A stretch of 20,427 nt of DNA from Serpens sp035497635 (GTDB lineage Bacteria; Pseudomonadota; Gammaproteobacteria; Pseudomonadales; Pseudomonadaceae). The stretch covers positions 1 through 20,427 of the forward strand of contig DATJDB010000091.1 of the NCBI GenBank assembly GCA_035497635.1, in the 5' to 3' direction. This document shows, one piece after another, positions 6,475 through 13,646 of this stretch. The notes beneath the pieces are model-generated. The model was not told the DNA's origin, did no database searches, and was given only the letters and a program-made list of their open reading frames with translations. The translations under genes and the position numbers were made by a program. Positions within the stretch are counted from its first letter, which is position 1. Each line of letters begins with the position of its first letter.

Positions 6475-8990
6475 GAGCCGCTCCCCCAGCCCAGCGGGAA
6501 CAGCACCAGAGCCACACAGCTGAGCCACAGCACCCCGAGGTTGTAGAACCACAGTTGCGCCACCACCAGCGGTTCGTAGGGCTGCTGGTCGCTGACGTAG
6601 CCCAGCCGGGCGCGCCAGGCCTGCAAGGCGGTCAGGATCGCCGCCAGGGCGCAATGGATCAGGCTGTAGAGCAGCATCACCAGCGCCACCGCATCCAGCG
6701 AGCGCCCCCGGGGCTGCAGCTCGGCGCCCTGCAGCGTGACGATCAGCAGCACCACCTGCAGCAGCGCCAGCAGGGCAAGCAGCGCCAGATGACTATCCAG
6801 CCGCGCCGCGCCGCCCCGGCGCACCCGGCGCAGCAGCAGGCCGAGGTACAGTGTGCCAGCCGTCAGCAGCAGAACGCTGCCCAGCAGCCAGCCCGCATCG
6901 ATCGCCACCGGGACCGGCGCCGCGCCGGGCGTGACGATGCCCAGGTAGAACCAGCCAAACAGCAACGACAGGTACAGCGCACCATTGCCCACCAGGGTCA
7001 CCGCCATGCCCCACGCGCCCGGGCCGTCATGGGTCTGCCAGTGCAGCGGCGGCTGATCCGCCTGCACCCGCGAGCTCGCCTCGGGGTTGAGCAGCGGCCC
7101 GTTGCGCCACGACCAGCGCAGCAGCACCGCCAGAATCACCACGCACAGCCCCAGCGCCAGCCCGTACTGCTTCACCAGCAGGCTCAGGCACAGGCCGGCC
7201 AGCAGCAGGGCGGCGAGCAACGGAAGCCCGGTGTTGCCGGGCAGCTGGGTGATGTCGCGCACCCGCCCGGTCAGTGCCTCCACGCCCCAGGTATCGCGGC
7301 GTCCGTGCTCGATCTCCGCCAGGGCATGCTCGCCATTGGCGATGCTGCCCGCCAGCCCGGGTTCCCGCCACAGTGGATGGCGATTCTTCACGTCCGGCAG
7401 GCTGAGAAAATTGAACGAGTCCGGCGGCAGCGCGGTGGCCCATTCCAGGGTGTCGGCCTGCCAGGGGTTGGTGCCGGCCGGGCGGCCGAAGCGAAAATGC
7501 AGTAGCAGGTCGAGCAGGCAGGTCGCCACCCCGGCGGCCATCACGAAACTGCCAATCGAGGACACCAGGTTCGGCAGGTCCCAGCCCAGGCCGCTGTCGT
7601 AGGTGTAGACGCGGCGGGGCATGCCCAGCAGGCCGGTCCAGTGCATGACCAGAAAGGTCAGGTTGAAGCCGATGAACACCAGCCAGAAGCCCCAGCGGCC
7701 GAGGCGCTCGGAGGGCATGCGCCCGGAGAAGTGCGGCAGCCAGTAGTACAGGCCGGCCATCAACGGAAAGAACATGCCGCCGACCAGCACGTAGTGCATG
7801 TGCGCCACCACGAAATGGGTGTCGTGCACCTGCCAGTCGAAGGGCACCAGCGCCAGCATCACCCCGGTCAACCCACCGGCCACGAAAACGATCAGGAAGC
7901 CCACCAGCCAGAGCATCGGCACCTGATAGCGCGGCTGGCCCAGCCACAGGGTGCTCAGCCAGGCGAACACCTGCACGCCGGTGGGGATCGCCACCAGCAT
8001 GCTGGCCGCCGAGAAGAAGGCCAGCGCCAGTTGCGGAATGCCCACGGTGAACATGTGGTGTACCCACAGGCCGAAGCTGATGAACCCGGTGGCCAGCACG
8101 CTGAGCACCACCCCGCGGTAGCCGACCAGCGGCCGTCGGCAGAACACCGGCAGCAGGGTGGAGACGATACCCGCCCCGGGCAGGAAGATGATGTACACCT
8201 CGGGGTGGCCGAACAGCCAGAACAGGTGCTGCCAGAGCAACGGATCGCCGCCACGGCTGGGGTCGAAGAACGGCAGGCCGGCGGCGCGCTCCAGCTCCAG
8301 CAAGATGCTGCCGAGGATCAGCGGCGGAAAGCCGACCACGATCATCCCGGCCATCACCAGGATGTACCAGGCGTAGATCGGCATCTGATGCAGAGCCATG
8401 CCGCGTGCCCTGAGCCGCAGGATCGACACCACCAGTTCGACGCCGGCGCTGACGGCGGAAATCTCCACGAAGGTGATGCCCAGCAGCCAGAAATCCGAGT
8501 TCAGGCCCGGCGTATGCACCGCGCTGGACAACGGCGTGTACATGAACCAGCCGGCCTTGGGGGCGATTTCCAGCACCAGGCTGGCGGTGAGAATGATGCC
8601 GCCGAACAGGTAGCACCAGTAGCCCAGCGCCGACAGACGCGGGAAGGCCAGGTCGCGGGCACCGAGCATCTTGGGAATCAGGTAGACCGCCAGCCCCTCC
8701 ATCATCGGCACGGCGAACAGGAACATCATCACCGTGCCGTGCATGGTGAACACCTGGTTGTAGAGGTCCGGCTCCAGCAGCACGTAGCCGGGAACGGCCA
8801 GCTGGGCGCGGATCAGCATGGCCAGCAGCCCGCCGACCAGGAAGAACACCGCGCCGGTGACCAGGAAGCGCCGGCCGATGGCGGTGTGGTTGACCACGGT
8901 CAGCTCGCGCCAGCCGGGCGCGGTGCCCCACACGGCCTCGAACTGGGCATGCAGGCGGGCCGGATCGGGATGCGGCGTGCGGCGCTTCAT
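6471..8990 (-). CDS. ctaD: Cytochrome c oxidase, fused subunit I + subunit III
   Basis: This is the catalytic subunit of a second A-type heme-copper oxidase, reducing oxygen at a heme-CuB site in the inner membrane. Residues 1-545 or so are subunit I: low-spin heme ligands His84 and His399, high-spin heme ligand His397, CuB ligands His262, His311 and His312, active-site Tyr266, all in standard motifs (FGHPEVYI, VHHMFTVG, HDTHFVVAHMHY). From about 575 seven further helices follow, the last five resembling a shortened subunit III. D-channel Asp113 and Glu264 are present. Unusual changes are Gln340 for the K-channel Lys (PTGVQVFAW), and Val102, Ser120 and Glu185 for three D-channel asparagines. 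Total length is 839 aa. It is joined by ATGA overlaps to the subunit II gene before it and the 112-aa gene after it. Confidence 0.95.
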   Translation of the reverse strand: MKRRTPHPDPARLHAQFEAVWGTAPGWRELTVVNHTAIGRRFLVTGAVFFLVGGLLAMLIRAQLAVPGYVLLEPDLYNQVFTMHGTVMMFLFAVPMMEGLAVYLIPKMLGARDLAFPRLSALGYWCYLFGGIILTASLVLEIAPKAGWFMYTPLSSAVHTPGLNSDFWLLGITFVEISAVSAGVELVVSILRLRARGMALHQMPIYAWYILVMAGMIVVGFPPLILGSILLELERAAGLPFFDPSRGGDPLLWQHLFWLFGHPEVYIIFLPGAGIVSTLLPVFCRRPLVGYRGVVLSVLATGFISFGLWVHHMFTVGIPQLALAFFSAASMLVAIPTGVQVFAWLSTLWLGQPRYQVPMLWLVGFLIVFVAGGLTGVMLALVPFDWQVHDTHFVVAHMHYVLVGGMFFPLMAGLYYWLPHFSGRMPSERLGRWGFWLVFIGFNLTFLVMHWTGLLGMPRRVYTYDSGLGWDLPNLVSSIGSFVMAAGVATCLLDLLLHFRFGRPAGTNPWQADTLEWATALPPDSFNFLSLPDVKNRHPLWREPGLAGSIANGEHALAEIEHGRRDTWGVEALTGRVRDITQLPGNTGLPLLAALLLAGLCLSLLVKQYGLALGLCVVILAVLLRWSWRNGPLLNPEASSRVQADQPPLHWQTHDGPGAWGMAVTLVGNGALYLSLLFGWFYLGIVTPGAAPVPVAIDAGWLLGSVLLLTAGTLYLGLLLRRVRRGGAARLDSHLALLALLALLQVVLLIVTLQGAELQPRGRSLDAVALVMLLYSLIHCALAAILTALQAWRARLGYVSDQQPYEPLVVAQLWFYNLGVLWLSCVALVLFPLGWGSGS

Positions 8991-9967
8991 GGCGCGAGGT
9001 CCTCCAGCCAGGCCGCCAGGGCGTCCAGCGTCGTCTCGTCCACGTCGTCATGGTTGGGCATGCCATTGCCGGGTTTGAGGCGCTGGTGCTCGCGCAACCA
9101 GCGGCGCAGGCCGGCGGCATCGTTGGCGATCACGCCGGCGCCGAGGGTCGGGCGCGAGGCCAGGTCGCTGAGGTCCGGCGCGCGTTGCCCTTCACTGACG
9201 CCGGCGACCCGGTGACAGAGCCCGCAGCGTTGGGCAAACAGCGCGCCGGCGGCACCCTCAGGCGGCGCGATGGCCGCCCGCTGTTCACGCAGCGATAGCC
9301 AGTCGGCAAAGCGCTCCTCCGCCAGGGCTTCGACATGCAGGATCATGTGCGCATGCTGGGTTCCGCAGAACTCCGAGCACTGGCCGCGAAACACACCCTC
9401 GCGGTCCGCCTGCAGGCGCACCACGCCGCGCCGGCCCGGTGTCATGTCCAGCTTGCCGCCCAGGCTCGGTACCCAGAAGGCATGAATGACATCGGCGCTG
9501 GTCACCTCGATATCCACCGGTCGGCCCACCGGCAGAATCAGCTGGTTGGCGGTAACCACGCCGCTTTGCGGGTAGCGCACCTCCCACCACCACTGATGGC
9601 CGGTGATCGACACGCGCAGCGCCGCATCCTCCAGCGGCAGCATGCCCCGCGCCGCGTTCACACCGTAGAACAGCAGCGCACTGACGCTCAGGGTGGGCAG
9701 CAGCAGGCCGCCGCCAATCAGCAGACGGCGCTGGATGCGCGCGGCTTCGGGCTGGGAATGCTGGCGGGGGGCGCGCAACAGGGCGTACAGCCAGAGCACG
9801 CTGACCAGCAGCAGTACCAGCCCGGCCACGCTGCTCATCACCCACCAGAGGCGGGCCAGTTCGCTGGCCGTGGCGCTTGCCGGGTCGAGCGCCGACTGCG
9901 GCCCCCGACAGCCGGACAGCGCGGGAACTGCCAGCGCCAGCGCGGTCCATTGCAGAAGACGCGCCAC
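8987..9967 (-). CDS. coxB: Cytochrome c oxidase subunit II lipoprotein with cytochrome c domain
   Basis: This subunit passes electrons from a cytochrome c domain through CuA to the fused subunit I. From the GTG at 9967 the product is 326 aa. It has a lipoprotein leader (ALAVPALSGC, lipid on Cys20), a membrane segment at about 42-64, a second at about 82-102, and the cupredoxin domain with CuA ligands His162, Cys197, Glu199, Cys201, His205 and Met208 (GQCSEFCGTQHAHM). A cytochrome c domain follows with CGLCH (248-252) and the likely axial Met303 in KPGNGMP. The frame stays open upstream to 10537, but only the GTG start gives a proper lipobox at the right distance; no strong ribosome site is visible. 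The Glu that opens the K-channel in normal subunit II (EVLWT in the other CoxB) is absent here (RRLLIGGG). Confidence 0.9.
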   Translation of the reverse strand: MARLLQWTALALAVPALSGCRGPQSALDPASATASELARLWWVMSSVAGLVLLLVSVLWLYALLRAPRQHSQPEAARIQRRLLIGGGLLLPTLSVSALLFYGVNAARGMLPLEDAALRVSITGHQWWWEVRYPQSGVVTANQLILPVGRPVDIEVTSADVIHAFWVPSLGGKLDMTPGRRGVVRLQADREGVFRGQCSEFCGTQHAHMILHVEALAEERFADWLSLREQRAAIAPPEGAAGALFAQRCGLCHRVAGVSEGQRAPDLSDLASRPTLGAGVIANDAAGLRRWLREHQRLKPGNGMPNHDDVDETTLDALAAWLEDLAP

Positions 9968-9979
9968 GGATGACTGCCC

Positions 9980-10447
9980 ATGCCGCCCCGCAAGGTCGAG
10001 GAAATCACCAGCAACGCCGCCATTGCCGGCCATCCGCTGCACCCGATGATGATCCACTTTCCGGTCGCCGCGCTGCTTGGCCTGGTGGCCAGCGACCTGG
10101 CGTTCCTCTGGACGCTGGATCCGTTCTGGTCGCGTGCCGGTCTGTGGCTGGCGGGAGTTGGCGCCTTCGGCGGCTGGATCGCCAGCCTGGCCGGACTGGT
10201 CGACCTGCTCACAGTGGCGCAGATTCGCCGCAAGATCACCGCCTGGTGTCATGCCCTGCTGGCGGTGATGATGCTCTCGCTGGCCTCGCTCAACTGGCTG
10301 CTGCGTTTCAGCACTGAACCGGACGACCCACAGATTCTCTGGGGCTTGTTTCTCTCGCTGCTGACCGCCGGACTGATCGCCCTGGCGGCATTCCTCGGCG
10401 GTCGCCTGGTCTACGAGCATGCGGTGGCCGTGGCCGCGCAGGAATAA
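9980..10447 (+). CDS. DUF2231 four-helix membrane protein
   Basis: The 155-aa product carries the DUF2231 hallmark GHPLHPMMIHFPVA (17-30) with histidines 18, 21 and 26, and about four hydrophobic segments. The family is widespread and poorly characterised; the clustered histidines suggest heme or metal binding, but that is inference. The ATG is the first start after an in-frame stop at 9971, so the start is firm. It is oriented against its neighbours: the divergent subunit II gene starts only 12 bases away, and the stop lies two bases from the stop of the convergent HemJ/CopD-like gene. Its promoter must therefore lie inside the coding region of the subunit II gene, or it is read from a transcript that is antisense to that gene. 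Confidence 0.88.
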   Translation: MPPRKVEEITSNAAIAGHPLHPMMIHFPVAALLGLVASDLAFLWTLDPFWSRAGLWLAGVGAFGGWIASLAGLVDLLTVAQIRRKITAWCHALLAVMMLSLASLNWLLRFSTEPDDPQILWGLFLSLLTAGLIALAAFLGGRLVYEHAVAVAAQE

Positions 10448-10449
10448 CC

Positions 10450-10875
10450 TCATGCGCCCCCCCACTGCGGCTTGGCCAGCACCAGCCAGAGGGTAACGCC
10501 GACCAATAGCGCCGCGCCGCCGCCCAGGCCGATGCATTCAACAGCCAGCGCCCGCTCCGGCTGACGTTCCAGGCGCAGCACCAGTACGCCGCACAGGGCA
10601 TGACACAGCGCCATGCCCGCCACCGCCGCCAGTTTCACTACCAGCCAGCCGGCCCATTCCCCGGCGAGCAGAAACAGCAAAGTGCCGGAGCCGATGGCCA
10701 GCAGCGCGGCGGGGGTGGCGAAATGAGTGAAGACCACGCGCACCGGGTAGTCGGTTTCGGGATGCAGGCGCGGATGGCTACCCTGGGCACCGGAAGCGAT
10801 CAGCGCCGGCAGGTAGAGCAGGCTGCCGCACCAGCAGAGCAGCGCGGCGAAATGCAGCAGTTTCAGCCACGGCAT
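10450..10875 (-). CDS. HemJ/CopD-like four-helix membrane protein
   Basis: The 141-aa product has about four membrane segments. It starts MPWLKLLHFAALLCW...LYLP, has FATPAALLAIGSGTLL in the middle, and ends WLVLAKPQW. This pattern resembles HemJ (protoporphyrinogen IX oxidase, UPF0093) and the related CopD fold: His8, Lys81 (WLVVKLAAV) and His92 fall where HemJ has conserved His and Lys residues. GGAGGG lies before the ATG, so the start is firm. It sits between the sco1 end of the aa3 locus and the second oxidase cluster and could act in heme or copper supply for these oxidases. It is shorter and more Ala/Gly-rich than typical HemJ, so enzymatic activity is uncertain; a CopD-like role in copper handling is the main alternative. 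Confidence 0.78.
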   Translation of the reverse strand: MPWLKLLHFAALLCWCGSLLYLPALIASGAQGSHPRLHPETDYPVRVVFTHFATPAALLAIGSGTLLFLLAGEWAGWLVVKLAAVAGMALCHALCGVLVLRLERQPERALAVECIGLGGGAALLVGVTLWLVLAKPQWGGA

Positions 10876-10975
10876 CCGGGTCCCTCCAGAACGGTGCCCG
10901 GGCGAGGCCGGGCGGCGGGTTCTGGATGTGTGACCCGGGACGGGCCGAACTGTTCAGCTCGGTTCAGGGCGCCCG

Positions 10976-11047
10976 GCTAGGGGGGCCCGCACAGGGGCGA
11001 CCGGCACAGAGGCGACCGGCATAGGGCGGCCCGCGCAGGGTGACCCG
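10976..11047. repeat. Imperfect 14-15 bp tandem repeat downstream of the sco1-type gene
   Basis: About five degenerate units follow one another: CACAGGGGCGACCGG, CACAGAGGCGACCGG, CATAGGGCGGCCCG and CGCAGGGTGACCCG, preceded by a diverged unit GCTAGGGGGGCCCG. The array ends three bases before the sco1 stop codon. It lies in the 175-base gap between the standard and second oxidase clusters. The rest of that gap shows no gene or clear terminator. Confidence 0.65.
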
Positions 11048-11050
11048 CGA

Positions 11051-11686
11051 TCAGGGCTGGCTGGCCAGCAGCGCAGGCAGCGCCTCGGCAAGTTTCTGCA
11101 CCTTGAGCGGGGCGCGGATGAAGCCATGCTGGCGGCCATCCGGCCCAAGCAGGGCCAGGTTGCCGCTGTGATCGACGGTGTAATTGGGCAGGCTTTCATC
11201 GCCGGGAATGAAGGGAATGCCCACCCGGCCGGAGAGAGTCTGGATGTCGTCCAGCTCGCCGGTCAGGCCGCGAAAGCCGGCATCGAAGAAGCCCAGGTAT
11301 TGCCGGAGCTGCTCGGGGGTGTCGCGGTTCGGGTCGATGCTGACCATTACCACCTGCAGGCGCTGCAGGTCTTCCTTGCTCAGCAGGCCCTGCAGCTGGC
11401 GCAACTCGGCCAGGGTGGTCGGACAGATGTCCGGGCAGAAGGTGTAGCCGAAGAACATCAGCGTCCAGCGCCCGGTCAGGCCGGTGACCGCCTGCGGCTG
11501 ACCCTCCACGTCGGTCAGGGTCAGCTCCGGCAGCGGACGGCTCTGCGGCAGCAGCACGATGCCGGCATCCAGCAGCTCGGCGGGGTTCAGCTGGCCGGTG
11601 CGACTGAGGGTCTTGTAGACGGTCAGCCCGATCACCAGGGCCACCAGAGCAACGAGGACAGCAACGGTTGTTTGCGTACGGGTCAT
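11051..11686 (-). CDS. SCO1/SenC family copper chaperone
   Basis: Sco proteins are membrane-anchored thioredoxin-fold proteins that deliver copper to, or reduce the cysteines of, the CuA site of subunit II. The 211-aa product has one N-terminal anchor (about 7-24), then the fold with copper ligands Cys84 and Cys88 in FCPDICPTT and His173 in TVDHSGNL. The ATG at 11686 is chosen over an in-frame GTG at 11695 because it makes the usual ATGA overlap with the cyoE stop and the protein then begins MTRTQ as in other Pseudomonas. It is the last gene of the aa3 locus; no obvious hairpin follows it, only the short tandem repeat. Confidence 0.95.
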   Translation of the reverse strand: MTRTQTTVAVLVALVALVIGLTVYKTLSRTGQLNPAELLDAGIVLLPQSRPLPELTLTDVEGQPQAVTGLTGRWTLMFFGYTFCPDICPTTLAELRQLQGLLSKEDLQRLQVVMVSIDPNRDTPEQLRQYLGFFDAGFRGLTGELDDIQTLSGRVGIPFIPGDESLPNYTVDHSGNLALLGPDGRQHGFIRAPLKVQKLAEALPALLASQP

Positions 11687-12585
11687 GGAATCCACGGCAG
11701 GTAATGGTCCACCAGCAGAGCGATGAACAGCAGGAAAAGGTAGGCGATAGAGTACTTGAAGGTGCCGATGGCCGCCTGAGGCCGGGTGTCACGGTACAGC
11801 ACCCAGGCCCAGTACAGGAATCGCGCGCCCAGCAGCAGCGCGCAGATCAGGTAGAGCGGCCCGCTCATGCGGATGACGAAGGGCAGCAGGCTGACCGCCA
11901 GCAGGATCAGCGTATAGAGCAGGATATGCACCTTGGTGTACTGCTCACCGTGGGTCACCGGCAGCATGGGGATGTCGGCCCGCGCGTATTCGGCCTTGCG
12001 GTGGATGGCCAGCGCCCAGAAGTGCGGCGGGGTCCAGGCGAAGATGATCAGCACCAGCAGCAGCGGCTCGGCGCTCAGATGACCGCTGACTGCCACCCAG
12101 CCGAGCAGCGGCGGCGCGGCGCCGGCCAGCCCGCCGATGACGATATTCTGCGGCGTAGCGCGCTTGAGAAAGCCGGTGTAGATCGCCGCGTAGCCGACCA
12201 GCGAGGCCAGGGTCAGCCAGGCGGTGAGCGGGTTGGTGAAGGCCAGCAGCAGCGCCTGGCCGGCCAGCGCCAGCAGCAGGGCGAAGAGCAGCGCCGCCAC
12301 GGGAGAAACGCGCCCGCTGGTCACCGGTCGCCGACGGGTACGTGCCATCAGCCCGTCGATGTGGCGGTCCACCACATGGTTCACCGTGGCGGCCGCGCCA
12401 GCGCACAGGGCGATGCCCAGGTTGCCGAACAACAACACCGTCCAGGGCACGCCGGCGCGGGTGGCGAGAAACATGCCGACCAGCGAGGTGACCAGCATCA
12501 GCAGCACGACGCGGGGCTTGGTCAGTTCCAGGTAGTCACGCCAGCTGGGCTGCTGGGTACGCTCGACACGCTGCAGGCTAGTCAT
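11683..12585 (-). CDS. cyoE: Protoheme IX farnesyltransferase (heme O synthase)
   Basis: CyoE (also CtaB) adds a farnesyl group to heme B to make heme O, the precursor of heme A, in the inner membrane. The 300-aa product has the UbiA-family layout of about eight or nine helices. The prenyl-diphosphate site is NHVVDRHIDGLMARTRRRP (69-87) with Asn69, Asp73 and Asp77. The LTKPRVV motif (21-27) precedes it, and the later loop ARADIPMLPVTHG is also typical. It overlaps ctaA by four bases upstream and the sco1 gene by four downstream, so heme O synthesis is coupled to heme A synthesis in one transcript. It probably serves both oxidases in the window. Confidence 0.96.
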   Translation of the reverse strand: MTSLQRVERTQQPSWRDYLELTKPRVVLLMLVTSLVGMFLATRAGVPWTVLLFGNLGIALCAGAAATVNHVVDRHIDGLMARTRRRPVTSGRVSPVAALLFALLLALAGQALLLAFTNPLTAWLTLASLVGYAAIYTGFLKRATPQNIVIGGLAGAAPPLLGWVAVSGHLSAEPLLLVLIIFAWTPPHFWALAIHRKAEYARADIPMLPVTHGEQYTKVHILLYTLILLAVSLLPFVIRMSGPLYLICALLLGARFLYWAWVLYRDTRPQAAIGTFKYSIAYLFLLFIALLVDHYLPWIP

Positions 12586-13628
12586 GGCAAGGCTCCTTCT
12601 CGGGCGGGGTCCGGGCGTGTCGGCAATGGCCGTACCAGCAGCACGCCCGCCGGGCGGCGCAACCGGTAATGAACCAGTACCAGGGTCAGCAGCAGCGCCG
12701 CGCCGCCGGCGTTGTGGGCCAGCGCCACGGGCAGCGGCAGATGCAGCAGCACATTGCCGATGCCCAGGCTGAGCTGGACACCCAGCGCCAGCAGCAGCAC
12801 CGCCGACAGCCGGCCGAGGCCCGCAGCCCGCAGGCGCCAGGCCAGCAGCAGCACGAACAGGGAGACCAGCAAGGCGCCCAGCCGATGGCTGACATGGATG
12901 GCGGTGCGCGCCGCACCGTCCAGTTGGCCACCCAGGTAGTTGGGCCCCTTCTCCTGCGCGACGCGGAAACCGTTGTCAAAATCCATCGCCGGCCACCATT
13001 GCCCGTGGCAGGTGGGCAGATCGATACAGGCCAGCGCCGCGTAATTGGCGCTGACCCAGCCGCCCAGGCTGATCTGGCCGATCACCAGCAGCAGGGTCAG
13101 CCAGGCGAGCAGACGCAGCGAGAACGGAATGGCCGGCAAAGCCGACAGCCGCCCGGAGAGACGCAGGCTGAGCAGAAACAGCAGCGCCAGGGTGGCGAAG
13201 CCGCCGAGCAAGTGGGCGGTGACCACCTGCGGCCAGAGTTTGAGCGTCACCGTCCACATGCCGAAGGCGGCCTGCAGCATCACCAGCCCCAGCAGCAGGA
13301 TCGGCAAGCGCAGCGGTTGGCCCGGGCGGGAGCGCCACTGGATGGCGCGCAGCGCCAGCACCAGAATCACCAGGCCCAGCAGACCGGCCACGTAGCGATG
13401 CAGCATCTCGTTCCAGCCTTTGTCGATTTCCAGCGGCACGTCGGGAAAGCGCAGCGCCGCCAGTTCCTGGGCCCGCTCGCTCATCGGCACCGCGAGAAAG
13501 CCGTAGCAGCCCGGCCAGTCCGGACAGCCGAGGCCCGCATGGGTCAGGCGCGTGTAGGCGCCGAGCATCACCACCACCAGGGCCAGCAGCGTGGCGAAGA
13601 TGGCCAGTCCGTATCCGGGTCGACTCAT
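12582..13628 (-). CDS. ctaA: Heme A synthase, Cox15/CtaA family
   Basis: CtaA oxidises heme O to heme A in the inner membrane. The 348-aa product has eight predicted helices in two similar halves. Candidate heme-ligating histidines are His77 (EMLHRY), His139 (VTAHLLGG), His245 or His248 (IHVSHR) and His305 (LAHNAGG). Cysteine pairs lie in the extracytoplasmic loops (Cys35/Cys41 in GLGCPDWPGC, Cys201/Cys207 in ACIDLPTC), as in class-2 CtaA proteins. AAGGAGGGA lies just before the ATG, fixing the start. It lies 18 bases after the Sco-like gene and overlaps cyoE by four bases. Confidence 0.95.
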   Translation of the reverse strand: MSRPGYGLAIFATLLALVVVMLGAYTRLTHAGLGCPDWPGCYGFLAVPMSERAQELAALRFPDVPLEIDKGWNEMLHRYVAGLLGLVILVLALRAIQWRSRPGQPLRLPILLLGLVMLQAAFGMWTVTLKLWPQVVTAHLLGGFATLALLFLLSLRLSGRLSALPAIPFSLRLLAWLTLLLVIGQISLGGWVSANYAALACIDLPTCHGQWWPAMDFDNGFRVAQEKGPNYLGGQLDGAARTAIHVSHRLGALLVSLFVLLLAWRLRAAGLGRLSAVLLLALGVQLSLGIGNVLLHLPLPVALAHNAGGAALLLTLVLVHYRLRRPAGVLLVRPLPTRPDPAREGALP

Positions 13629-13646
13629 GGTTCCCTCCTTGAATCG

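Noticed and set aside
7641..9215. 524-aa plus-strand open frame opposite the fused subunit I+III gene
   Set aside because: It is dominated by His, Gln, Glu and Arg, typical of the complement of hydrophobic GC-rich codons, and overlaps an unmistakable oxidase gene.
9968..10537. N-terminal extension of the second subunit II to 10537
   Set aside because: The extra residues are antisense to the well-supported DUF2231 gene and would bury the lipoprotein leader 190 residues inside the protein.
5315..10875. Second oxidase as a cbb3-type or quinol oxidase
   Set aside because: Subunit II has a full CuA site and a CxxCH cytochrome c domain, which excludes a quinol oxidase; subunit I has the A-type GHPEVY motif, and no CcoO/CcoP-like proteins are present.
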